A DNA stretch of 64,000 nt from Neorhizobium vignae. Its GTDB lineage: Bacteria > Pseudomonadota > Alphaproteobacteria > Rhizobiales > Rhizobiaceae. The translations under genes were made by a program, and so were the position numbers. The stretch spans positions 1 through 64,000 of the forward strand of contig NZ_JNNU01000009.1 in assembly GCF_000732195.1 (NCBI RefSeq), read 5' to 3'. The stretch's first letter is position 1. Each line of letters begins with the position of its first letter. The notes below the pieces were generated by a model. The model saw only the letters and a program-made list of their open reading frames with translations, was not told the DNA's origin and searched no databases. Of this stretch, positions 17,540-29,098 are shown piece after piece.

Positions 17540-19090
17540 TTACTTTTCTCCGACAGCCGCTTCCGCGGCAGCGATCTCGGCCTGCCGCTTGGCGATGGCG
17601 TCGCCGATCGGTGGTCCCATGAAGCGCCGGTTCTCGAAGGCGAACCAGACGATTCCGGTCAGCACCAGGAAGCCGACGGTAATTTCGAGCGCCCAGTCGT
17701 TCGGCGGCTGGATGCCGATGAAGAAGATGACGATCATCGAGATGATCGCCAGGACGGCGATCAGCCTGTAGACCGGAATACCCATGTTCCAGGGTCCCAT
17801 CTTCGGCCATTTAGCGGTGCCGATCGTGAACAGCCCGAGCGCGATCGGCAGGACGAAGGACAGGAACAGGAAGATGACCGTGCAGGACACGACGATCGAA
17901 TAGGCCGGCGTGCCGGCAATGGTGATCGCCGAGGTGAACCAGACGAACAGGACGGCGAGGATGGAGCCGGTCCAGATCGCCGCGACGGGCGAACGGTATT
18001 TCGGGCTGACCTTGGCGAGCACCGACGACGCAGGCAGGCCCTTGTCGCGCGAGAAGGCGAAGATCATCCGCGATAGCGAGGTGACGGTAGCCAGTCCGCA
18101 AAGGAGCTGAGAAATGAAGATCAGGAAATACAGGATGCTCTTCACGGTCGGGTTCATCTGCGCGTCCATCGCCCAGAAGAACACGTTCCAGCCCTGCTTG
18201 GCCGCATCGTCCATGTTGGGGATCATCAGTACGAAGGAGCACAGCATGATGTAGCCGAACACGGCGGACCATACGACGGCCGAGACCATGCCGCGCGGCA
18301 CGGATTCCGCCGCCTTGAGGGTTTCCTCGGATGTATGGGCCGAGGCGTCATAACCGGTGATCGTGTAGATCGGCAGGAGCAGGCCGAGAAGGAATGCCAT
18401 CACGCCGGAAACGCTATTCGGCCAGACGAGCGCCGCCCCCTCCGTGCCGGTATAGTTGGCGAAGGTGAAGAGCCGCGCGAAATCGAAGCCAGGGGCTGCG
18501 ATAAGGCATGCGATCGTCAGCAGGATCGCGGTCGCGAAGATCAGATAGCCGGAAAAGTCGGTGAGTTTCGCGGTCAGACCTATGCCGAAATGATTGATGC
18601 CGGCCTGCAGCCCGGTGATGACGGCAACGAAAACCACGCGGTGTGTCAGCGTGTCCTCGATGCCGAAAGTCGGCCCGAAGGCGCCGAAGAAGAAATAGAA
18701 CGTCCCGACATTGATGGCGCCGAGCACGGTGACGAGGCCGAGCAGGTTGAGCCAGGCGGAAAGCCAGCCGGTAAAGCGGTTGCCGAGGATCGATCCCCAG
18801 TGATAGAGGCCGCCCGCCGTCGGATAGGCCGAGCCGATCTGCGCCAGCCCGAGCGCGAAGATGCCGGAAATCAAGCAGCCGAGTGGCCAGCCGATGCCGA
18901 TCGCCGCGCCGCCGGCGCCGGCAGTCGCCTGGCCCAGCGAGTTGATGCCGCCGGAGAGAATGCAAATGATGGAAAATGAAATAGCAAAGTTCGAAAACGA
19001 GCTCATGCGGCGCTCGAGTTCCTGCGCATAGCCCATGGAATGCAGGATATGAACGTCCTGCTTTTTATCGCCTTCGGTATAATCGGACAT
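17540..19090 (-). CDS. APC-family amino acid/amine permease
   Basis: Inner-membrane transporter of 516 residues with about 12 hydrophobic helices. The family's first-helix unwound motif is near SFSIICILSGGINSLGQ, and GYDASAHTSEET is the conserved TM6-7 segment of the GABA/choline-type (ACT) APC group. The start at 19090 (MSDYTEGD) was taken instead of a longer frame because the N-terminus is the usual soluble head for this group. It lies between the N-formylglutamate amidohydrolase-like gene and the ligase gene, so it likely imports the amine that the ligase glutamylates. Confidence 0.9.
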   Translation of the reverse strand: MSDYTEGDKKQDVHILHSMGYAQELERRMSSFSNFAISFSIICILSGGINSLGQATAGAGGAAIGIGWPLGCLISGIFALGLAQIGSAYPTAGGLYHWGSILGNRFTGWLSAWLNLLGLVTVLGAINVGTFYFFFGAFGPTFGIEDTLTHRVVFVAVITGLQAGINHFGIGLTAKLTDFSGYLIFATAILLTIACLIAAPGFDFARLFTFANYTGTEGAALVWPNSVSGVMAFLLGLLLPIYTITGYDASAHTSEETLKAAESVPRGMVSAVVWSAVFGYIMLCSFVLMIPNMDDAAKQGWNVFFWAMDAQMNPTVKSILYFLIFISQLLCGLATVTSLSRMIFAFSRDKGLPASSVLAKVSPKYRSPVAAIWTGSILAVLFVWFTSAITIAGTPAYSIVVSCTVIFLFLSFVLPIALGLFTIGTAKWPKMGPWNMGIPVYRLIAVLAIISMIVIFFIGIQPPNDWALEITVGFLVLTGIVWFAFENRRFMGPPIGDAIAKRQAEIAAAEAAVGEK

Positions 19091-19191
19091 GACTTCCCCC
19101 TGTTGGCAGAAAGACCGCGCCATCGCGGCCATCCGGTTTGTCCTTCCCGCGGCGATCGACCGCGGGCATGCGAGCTGCTGCTCCCCGGGTC

Positions 19192-19968
19192 TTATCTTTG
19201 GATCTCTGCGAGGCTTTCCCGCAGCAATCCTGTCAAGAAATCGGCCACGACCCCCTGGCCGGTTTCGTCTGTTATGAGATCATTCCTGATTTCGATCATG
19301 ACATTGAGAAGTCCCGCCGGCAGGGCGTGGACTTCCAGCGTATGCGTCACGCCGTCCGCCGGCCCGTAAGGCTCGTTGCGCTCGACGCGGTAGAGGTGCG
19401 TGTCGGATGCGGCCTGCAGCATCCGGTCGGCCAGCCGGCTGTCGGTATCGTGAAGCACGCCGATCTCGACCGGGCGCTCCTTGCCGAAATAGACCGGCGT
19501 GAAGCTGTGAATGGTGACGAGCACCGTCTGAAGCCCCCTTTCCCGCCGTGCCCCGATTTCCTCTCGGATGCGGCCGTGGAACGGCAGGTAGAGTGCCGTG
19601 GTCCGGCGCGATTTCTCTGCCTCGGAGAGGTTTTCGTTGCCGGGAATCCGGAAGATCTCGGACACGTCACGGATCGCTGCGGGCGAATCCGGCGGCCGGT
19701 TGCAGTCGTAGATAAGCCGCGAAAACCGCTGGTGGATCAGCGTCGCGTCGAGGCTCTTCGACATCAGCCGGGAGACGGCAAGCGCTCCCGGATCCCAGGC
19801 GATATGCGAGGCGAGCGCATCCGCGGAAAGCCCCAGATCGCCATACCGTTCCGGCAGGCGGCGCGAGGCGTGTTCGCAGACGAGAAGCACGTCTCCGCGC
19901 CCGTCGGCATTGTCCACCGCGACGGGCTCGCCATCCGCCTCCGTGAAGAATTCCGACTGGACCAGCAT
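19192..19968 (-). CDS. N-formylglutamate amidohydrolase family enzyme
   Basis: Zinc amidohydrolase of 258 residues (FGase family, HutG-like). The family motifs are VCEHASRRLP (about 31-40, zinc-binding E/H), YDCNRPP, LPFHGRI and VTIHSFTPVY. HutG removes formate from N-formylglutamate in histidine degradation, but no hut genes are near. In this cluster it could cleave a gamma-glutamyl amide, taking the place of PuuD; that is inference. The start is ATG 19968 with GGAAGG upstream. It is the first gene of the leftward cluster and diverges from the RpiR regulator. Confidence 0.88.
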   Translation of the reverse strand: MLVQSEFFTEADGEPVAVDNADGRGDVLLVCEHASRRLPERYGDLGLSADALASHIAWDPGALAVSRLMSKSLDATLIHQRFSRLIYDCNRPPDSPAAIRDVSEIFRIPGNENLSEAEKSRRTTALYLPFHGRIREEIGARRERGLQTVLVTIHSFTPVYFGKERPVEIGVLHDTDSRLADRMLQAASDTHLYRVERNEPYGPADGVTHTLEVHALPAGLLNVMIEIRNDLITDETGQGVVADFLTGLLRESLAEIQR

Positions 19969-20009
19969 CAACGCCTTCCGGAAAAAATCGTTTAAATTGG
20001 ATTAAGAAG

Positions 20010-20056
20010 AGAATTCTTCACTTTCCGGCTGCCGTCAACGTGATTCTGAAAATTTC
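20010..20056. promoter_or_regulatory. Possible operator region between amidohydrolase and rpiR-type gene
   Basis: Two related motifs, AGAATTCT followed by TCAC at 20010 and GAAAATTTC followed by TCTTCAC at 20048, stand 38 nt apart. RpiR regulators often bind GAAA/TTTC-type palindromes. Weak, by eye only. Confidence 0.3.
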
Positions 20057-20071
20057 TCTTCACCCGCTCCA

Positions 20072-20100
20072 TTGACACCTGTCACAAAAGTACTTTTAAC
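20072..20100 (+). promoter_or_regulatory. Sigma-70-type promoter of the RpiR-type regulator gene
   Basis: TTGACA (20072-20077), a 17-nt spacer, then TTTAAC (20095-20100, 4 of 6 to consensus). Transcription would begin near 20107, so the TTG in the -35 box is not a start codon. Confidence 0.55.
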
Positions 20101-20140
20101 TCGTGTCATAAACCGGCGAAGACCGGAGGGAACAGCTTTC

Positions 20141-21031
20141 GTGCCACCAACTGCACGCACCGTATCAGATGTCATTCGTGTTCGTTACGACGGCCTGACG
20201 CGTGCGGAAAAACAGTTGGCGGACAGCCTATTGGAGAACTATCCGGTGTCGGGGCTCGGCAGCATCACTGTGATCGCGGAGAACGCCGGCGTTTCGACGC
20301 CGACGGTGGCACGCATGGTGCAGAAGCTCGGCTACAAGGGCTATCCGGAATTCCAGTCGCATCTCCACCAGGAGCTCGAGGCAACGATCTCCAATCCGAT
20401 CGCCAAGCACGACCGCTGGGCCTCCAATGCGCCCGGCACGCATATCCTCAACCGCTTCGCCGACGCCATCACCGCCAATCTGCGCGACACGCTTTCGGAT
20501 CTAGACACCACGACTTTCGAGGGCGCGGCCGCACTTCTGCGTGATCGCAACCGGGGCATCTATTTCGTCGGCGGCCGCATCACCGGGGCGCTGGCGGAGT
20601 ATTTCTTCACCCACATGCAGGTCATCCGTCCGAAGACGACCCTGATCTCCACCAATTCCAGTTCCTGGCCGCAGCATGTGCTGAACATGAGCGCCGGCGA
20701 CGTGCTGGTGATCTTCGATATCCGCCGCTACGAGCAGGAGATGGCGACGCTGGCAGAGGCCGCACGGGCCAACGGCGTCGTCATCGTCTTGCTGACCGAC
20801 GTCTGGGCCTCGCCCGTCGCCAAGCACGCGCAGCACACATTCAAGGTGCGGATCGAGGCCCCCTCGGCCTGGGACAGTTCCGTCATCACCCTGTTCGTCG
20901 TCGAGGCGCTGATCGAGGCGGTGCAGAGCGCAACCTGGGAGGAAACCCGCGAACGAATGAACTCCCTGGAAGGCCTGTTCGAGCGAACGATGCTGTTCCG
21001 CCGGCCGGGCCGCCAGGGCCGCCCCGACTGA
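20141..21031 (+). CDS. MurR/RpiR family transcriptional regulator
   Basis: 296 residues. The N-terminal RpiR helix-turn-helix is at about 10-75 (LTRAEKQLADSLLENYP, then SITVIAENAGVSTPTVARMV). The C-terminal SIS domain (about 110-270) includes RGIYFVGGRITG and SAGDVLVIFDIRRY. SIS domains bind phosphosugars or related anions, but several rhizobial members control amine or amino-acid genes. A longer frame opens at TTG 20072, but that TTG is a promoter element. GTG 20141 has GGAGG upstream with a rather long 11-nt gap. It sits between the leftward amine cluster and the rightward ABC importer and may control either or both. Confidence 0.85.
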   Translation: MPPTARTVSDVIRVRYDGLTRAEKQLADSLLENYPVSGLGSITVIAENAGVSTPTVARMVQKLGYKGYPEFQSHLHQELEATISNPIAKHDRWASNAPGTHILNRFADAITANLRDTLSDLDTTTFEGAAALLRDRNRGIYFVGGRITGALAEYFFTHMQVIRPKTTLISTNSSSWPQHVLNMSAGDVLVIFDIRRYEQEMATLAEAARANGVVIVLLTDVWASPVAKHAQHTFKVRIEAPSAWDSSVITLFVVEALIEAVQSATWEETRERMNSLEGLFERTMLFRRPGRQGRPD

Positions 21032-21040
21032 TAGTCGGGG
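21022..21040 (+). terminator. Weak hairpin overlapping the stop of the RpiR-type gene
   Basis: An 8-bp perfect stem CCCCGACT/AGTCGGGG with the stop codon in the loop region and no T-tract after it. Confidence 0.35.
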
Positions 21041-21071
21041 TCAAGAAATATGCCGGTAATTCCGGGGGTTT

Positions 21072-21087
21072 ATGAGCAACAGCTCAT
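21072..21087 (+). promoter_or_regulatory. Inverted repeat upstream of the ABC importer
   Basis: ATGAGC-AACA-GCTCAT, a perfect 6-bp inverted repeat 92 nt before the solute-binding protein start, flanked by imperfectly complementary GC-rich arms. It could be an operator or part of a terminator. Confidence 0.35.
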
Positions 21088-21178
21088 CCTCCGGCCTGTC
21101 ATATACGATACATAAACTGGCTCTACGAGTCGCGCCGAACGATCCGGACCACACGACCTGAACCCCTAGGAGGATACC

Positions 21179-22285
21179 GTGCTCAACAAGACCCAACGTC
21201 TTCTTTCCCTGACGACCGCCATCGTCATCGCCTCCACCGCCATCGCCGCCGCCGAGCCGAGCGCCGAGCTGATCGCAGCCGCCAAGAAGGAAGGCACGCT
21301 GACCACGATCGCCCTGCCCCATAGCTGGTGCGGTTACGGCGACGTCATCGCCGGCTTCAAGGCGAAGTACGGCCTCGAAGTCAACGAACTGAACCCCGAT
21401 GCCGGTTCGGGCGACGAAATCGAAGCCATCAAGGCCAACAAGGGCAACAAGGGGCCGCAGGCGCCTGACGTCATCGACGTCGGCCTCTCCTTCGGCCCGT
21501 CCGCCAAAGCCGAAGGCCTGATCCAGCCCTACAAGGTCTCCACCTGGGATTCGATCCCGGCCGACGCCAAGGATGCCGACGGCTACTGGTACGGCGACTA
21601 TTACGGCGTTCTCGCCTTCCTGGTGAACAAGGACCTCGTCAAGACGTCGCCGAAGGACTGGCCTGATCTCCTGAAGTCCGACTACGCCAATGCCGTCGCG
21701 CTTGCCGGCGATCCGCGCAGCGCCAACCAGGCCGTCCAGGGCGTCTTCGCTGCCGGCCTCTCCGGTGCCAAGGGCGACGCCGCCAAGGCCGGCGACGAAG
21801 GCCTGAAGTTCTTCGCCGAACTCAACAAGAAGGGCAATTTCGTTCCGGTCACCGGCAAGGCCGCGCCGTTCGCGCAGGGCACGACGCCGATCATCATCGC
21901 CTGGGACTATAACGCCTTGTCCTGGGGCGAAAGCCTGAAGGGCAACCCGCCCTTCGAGGTTGTCGTTCCGGCAAGCGGCGTCGTTGCAGGCGTCTACGTC
22001 CAGGCGATCTCCGCCTTCGCTCCGCATCCGAACGCTGCAAAGCTGTGGATGGAATACCTCTATTCCGACGAAGGTCAGCTCGGCTGGCTGAAGGGATATT
22101 GCCACCCGATCCGCTTCAACGATCTTGCCAAGAACAACAAGATCCCGAAGAACCTGCTCGACGCCCTGCCCCCGGCAGCAGCCTATGAGAAGGCCGTATT
22201 CCCGACGCTCGCCCAGCAGGCTGCCGCCAAGGAAACCATCACCAAGAAATGGGATAGCGTGGTCGGCGCCAACGTCGCAAAGTAA
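21179..22285 (+). CDS. ABC transporter periplasmic solute-binding protein (family 1, Fe3+/polyamine/phosphonate-type)
   Basis: 368 residues from a GTG start with AGGAGG 6 nt upstream. The signal peptide ends around residue 24 (AIAAA). The mature protein is rich in Lys, starts with a KKEGTLTTIALP strand like the AfuA/PotD-type binding proteins, and contains APDVIDVGLSFG and WYGDYYGVLAFLVNKDLV, which are typical for this group. It is the first gene of an importer with two permeases and an ATPase. The ligand is not evident; amine, amino acid or phosphonate-like compounds fit the family. Confidence 0.88.
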   Translation: MLNKTQRLLSLTTAIVIASTAIAAAEPSAELIAAAKKEGTLTTIALPHSWCGYGDVIAGFKAKYGLEVNELNPDAGSGDEIEAIKANKGNKGPQAPDVIDVGLSFGPSAKAEGLIQPYKVSTWDSIPADAKDADGYWYGDYYGVLAFLVNKDLVKTSPKDWPDLLKSDYANAVALAGDPRSANQAVQGVFAAGLSGAKGDAAKAGDEGLKFFAELNKKGNFVPVTGKAAPFAQGTTPIIIAWDYNALSWGESLKGNPPFEVVVPASGVVAGVYVQAISAFAPHPNAAKLWMEYLYSDEGQLGWLKGYCHPIRFNDLAKNNKIPKNLLDALPPAAAYEKAVFPTLAQQAAAKETITKKWDSVVGANVAK

Positions 22286-22301
22286 TCGGAACAAGACTGA
22301 C

Positions 22302-22333
22302 CTCCCGCGCCACCCGGCGCGGGAGTTTTCCCG
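22302..22333 (+). terminator. Attenuator between binding-protein gene and permease genes
   Basis: A 10-bp perfect stem (CTCCCGCGCC/GGCGCGGGAG, 4-nt loop) followed by TTTTCCCGTTTT. It would lower permease transcript relative to the binding protein. Confidence 0.75.
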
Positions 22334-22356
22334 TTTTCCCTGGATGGCCAGCCTTC

Positions 22357-23232
22357 ATGACCACCGCTTCCACGTCATTCATCGATCGCCGGACAGTCAT
22401 AGACTGGCTGGGCATCGTGCCGTTCATGGTATTCGCGCTCGCCTTCCTGATTGTTCCGACGCTCTATCTGATCGTCGGCGCCTTCTTCAATCCGGCTGGC
22501 GAATTCACGTTTCAGAACATTGTCGACCTCTTTTCGCCTTCCATCATGGGCGCTTACTGGATCAGCATACGGGTATCCGTCGCCTCGGCGCTGGGTGGCG
22601 GATTGATCGGTTTTTTCCTCGCCTGGGCGGTCGTGCTCGGCGGTGTGCCGTCCTGGATCCGCTCCAGCCTGCTGACCTTTTCGGGCGTTGCGTCGAACTT
22701 CGCCGGCGTGCCGCTCGCCTTCGCCTTTCTGGCGACACTTGGCCGAACCGGGTTGGTGACGATCTTCATGCGGGACTGGCTCGGCTTCAATCTCTATTCG
22801 ACGGGGTTCAATCTCCTCTCCTTCTTCGGCCTGACGATCACCTACATGTTCTTCCAGATCCCGCTGATGGTGCTGATCCTGACGCCGGCGCTGGACGGAT
22901 TGAAGAAGGAATGGCGCGAGGCATCCGAAATCCTCGGCGCATCCACGTGGCAATACTGGCGCATGGTCGTGCTGCCGATCCTCTGGCCGAGCCTGATGGG
23001 CGCCACGCTCCTCCTTTTCGCCAACGCCTTCGGCGCGATTGCGACCGCCTTTGCGCTGACCGGCGCCTCGCTCAACATCGTGCCGATTCTGCTCTACGCC
23101 CAGATCCGCGGCGACGTGCTGCATAATCCCAATCTCGGCTATGCCCTGGCCCTCGGCATGATCGTCATCACCGGCATTTCCAACATCCTCTACATCTGGC
23201 TGCGCAGCCGCGCCGAACGGTGGCAGAAATGA
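22357..23232 (+). CDS. ABC transporter permease (first)
   Basis: Inner-membrane subunit of 291 residues with six hydrophobic helices. The EAA loop near the C-terminal third reads EWREASEILGASTWQYWRMVVLPILWP, ending in the conserved LP. It belongs to the PotB/CysU-like group. It overlaps the next permease by 4 nt (ATGA), which indicates coupled translation of a heterodimeric channel. Confidence 0.9.
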   Translation: MTTASTSFIDRRTVIDWLGIVPFMVFALAFLIVPTLYLIVGAFFNPAGEFTFQNIVDLFSPSIMGAYWISIRVSVASALGGGLIGFFLAWAVVLGGVPSWIRSSLLTFSGVASNFAGVPLAFAFLATLGRTGLVTIFMRDWLGFNLYSTGFNLLSFFGLTITYMFFQIPLMVLILTPALDGLKKEWREASEILGASTWQYWRMVVLPILWPSLMGATLLLFANAFGAIATAFALTGASLNIVPILLYAQIRGDVLHNPNLGYALALGMIVITGISNILYIWLRSRAERWQK

Positions 23233-24017
23233 AGGCGCACAAGATCTTCGCCTGGATCGCGATCGCCATTGGGGCCATCTACTTCTTCGTGCCGCTGATC
23301 GGGACGTTCGAGTTCTCGCTGCGCATGCGGCGCGGCGTCTATTCCCTCGATGCCTACCAGTCGGTGTTTACGGACGCTCAGTTCCGCGCCACCTTCGGCT
23401 TCTCGATGCTGATGGCGCTGGTGACGATCGTCGTCGGCATGCTGCTTATCGTGCCGACCGCCTACTGGGTCCGGCTGCGCCTGCCGCAGATGCGGCCTGT
23501 CGTCGAGTTCATTACGCTGCTGCCGCTCGTCATTCCGGCGATCGTCATCGTGTTCGGTTACCTGCGCCTCTACAATTCCTCATCCTGGATCCCGTTCACG
23601 GGCTCGACGCAGGGCACCAACGTCCTGCTGACATTCTCCTACGTGACGCTGGCGCTCCCCTACATGTACCGTTCGGTCGACACGGCGATGCGCACTATCG
23701 ACGTGCGGACGCTGACCGAGGCCGCGGAAATCCTCGGCGCCAAGTGGCCGACAATCATGTTCCGCTGCATTTTCCCGAACGTCATGTCGGGCGTGCTCTC
23801 CGGCGCGTTCATCACGTTTGCGATCGTCATGGGCGAATTCACCATGGCAGCCCTTCTCAACCGCCCGGCCTTCGGCCCCTATCTCCAGCTCGTCGGCGCC
23901 AACAAGGCTTACGAGCCTTCGGCGCTGGCAGTCATCGCGTTTGCGATCACCTGGCTGTCGATGGGTCTGATCCAGCTCGTTTCCCGCGTCGGCAAATTGT
24001 CGCCGTCCAGGCCTTAA
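23229..24017 (+). CDS. ABC transporter permease (second)
   Basis: 262 residues, PotC-like, six membrane helices. The EAA motif is LTEAAEILGAKWPTIMFR followed by CIFPNVMSG. The ATG overlaps the stop of the first permease. A frame extension upstream lies inside the first permease, so ATG 23229 is the likely start. It pairs with the first permease to form the channel. Confidence 0.9.
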   Translation: MKAHKIFAWIAIAIGAIYFFVPLIGTFEFSLRMRRGVYSLDAYQSVFTDAQFRATFGFSMLMALVTIVVGMLLIVPTAYWVRLRLPQMRPVVEFITLLPLVIPAIVIVFGYLRLYNSSSWIPFTGSTQGTNVLLTFSYVTLALPYMYRSVDTAMRTIDVRTLTEAAEILGAKWPTIMFRCIFPNVMSGVLSGAFITFAIVMGEFTMAALLNRPAFGPYLQLVGANKAYEPSALAVIAFAITWLSMGLIQLVSRVGKLSPSRP

Positions 24018-24026
24018 GGAATTTTG

Positions 24027-25088
24027 ATGTCGTTCCTCGTTCTCGAAAGTATCAAGAAGAGTTTCGGCCAGACCCAGGTCGTCAAGGACTTCAACATGTC
24101 CATCGAGAAGGGCGAGTTCGTCTCCTTTCTCGGGCCGTCGGGCTGTGGCAAGACGACCGTGCTGCGCATGATCGCCGGGTTCGAAAGCCCGAGCGACGGG
24201 GCGATTTCGATCAACGGCCGGAACCAGAATGCGCTGAAGACCAACCAGCGCAATATCGGCATGGTCTTCCAGGCCTATGCGCTGTTTCCGAACATGAACG
24301 TCTTCGACAACGTCGCCTTCGGCTTGAAGGTCGCCGGCAAGTCCAAGACGGAGATCGAAACGCGCGTCAAGGAAATGCTGAAGCTGATCAGCCTCGACCA
24401 TCTGGCCGACCGTTACCCCTACCAGATGTCCGGCGGCCAGCAGCAGCGCGTGGCGCTCGCCCGCGCGCTTGCGCCGAAGCCGCAGGTCCTGCTGCTCGAC
24501 GAGCCGCTGTCGGCGCTCGACGCCAAGATCCGTGTTTCGTTGCGCGAAGAGATCCGTGAAATCCAGCGCCAGCTCGGGATCACCACCGTCTTCGTGACGC
24601 ACGATCAGGAAGAGGCCCTGTCGATCTCCGACCGCGTCGTGGTCATGAATGCCGGCCGCGCGGACCAGATCGGCACGCCGTCGGAAATCTACAATCGTCC
24701 GACCACCCGTTTCGTCGCCTCCTTCGTCGGCACGCTCAACATCATCGAGGCGACCGTCGTCGATCCGGCGGCCAACACCGTCAAGGTCGGCGAAAACACC
24801 ATCAGGCTGCGGGAATCGATCGGCGCGCTAAAGGGCGGTGACAAGCTGTCGATCGCGCTGCGTCCGGAAGCGGGCTCGCTGCTGGAAAACGCCAAGGGCG
24901 ATACCTCGCTGACCGGCCAGGTGATCTCCTCGCATTTCCTGGGCTCGGTCATCCGCACCAAGCTCGAAGTGGGCGGAAACCAGATTTCCTTCGACATGTT
25001 CAATTCCCCGGATGCGGTCCTGCCGCAGTCGGGCGAAACCCTGACGCTGCGCTTCAACGCCCACGATTTCCTGATCATCCGCGACTGA
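24027..25088 (+). CDS. ABC transporter ATP-binding protein (PotA/FbpC-like)
   Basis: 353 residues. Walker A is GPSGCGKTT (about 37-45), the signature MSGGQQQRVALARAL, and Walker B LLLDEPLSALDAK, followed by FVTHDQEEAL. The C-terminal TOBE-like domain (about 245-350) is typical of importers for iron, polyamine or phosphonate. AAGGA lies 7 nt before ATG 24027. It completes the importer; a strong terminator follows. Confidence 0.93.
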   Translation: MSFLVLESIKKSFGQTQVVKDFNMSIEKGEFVSFLGPSGCGKTTVLRMIAGFESPSDGAISINGRNQNALKTNQRNIGMVFQAYALFPNMNVFDNVAFGLKVAGKSKTEIETRVKEMLKLISLDHLADRYPYQMSGGQQQRVALARALAPKPQVLLLDEPLSALDAKIRVSLREEIREIQRQLGITTVFVTHDQEEALSISDRVVVMNAGRADQIGTPSEIYNRPTTRFVASFVGTLNIIEATVVDPAANTVKVGENTIRLRESIGALKGGDKLSIALRPEAGSLLENAKGDTSLTGQVISSHFLGSVIRTKLEVGGNQISFDMFNSPDAVLPQSGETLTLRFNAHDFLIIRD

Positions 25089-25098
25089 TCGCAAACGG

Positions 25099-25126
25099 AA
25101 AACGGCATCCTCGCGGATGCCGTTTT
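25099..25126. terminator. Convergent terminator between ABC importer and metH
   Basis: A 12-bp perfect stem AAAACGGCATCC/GGATGCCGTTTT with TCGC loop. It works in both directions. Confidence 0.9.
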
Positions 25127-25156
25127 GCATTTGGCCAATCTCAGGCGGCGCCGTCC

Positions 25157-28930
<3,774 letters not shown>

Positions 28931-28962
28931 GGCACTGCCCTTCATCATTTCCGGATCGCTCA

Positions 28963-28991
28963 ATAACCGCATAAAGATATGTTTATGTCAA
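28963..28991 (-). promoter_or_regulatory. metH promoter with embedded palindromic operator
   Basis: Read leftwards: TTGACA (28991-28986), a 17-nt spacer, GGTTAT (28968-28963). The spacer holds most of the near-perfect palindrome CATAAAGATATGTTTATG (28970-28987, 16 of 18 positions symmetric). The position fits repression, perhaps by a SahR/ArsR-type methionine regulator, which is known from proteobacteria; the factor is inferred. Confidence 0.55.
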
Positions 28992-29098
28992 TATATAACC
29001 TGAGTGTCGTGCGATATAGAATAGTCGATGACATGCAACCGGCCGGGCGTTATAGGCGTTCTGACCCACTGCCCCGCCAAAGCGATTCCGAGGTTTTC

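Noticed and set aside
14675..18076. Very long (over 1100 codons) open frame opposite the dehydrogenase/ligase/permease genes
   Set aside because: It spans several real genes and intergenic gaps and has no domain; it is a GC-rich shadow frame.
28979..29098. Longer N-terminus for the AGE-family isomerase
   Set aside because: It overlaps the metH promoter and operator and lacks a ribosome-binding site.
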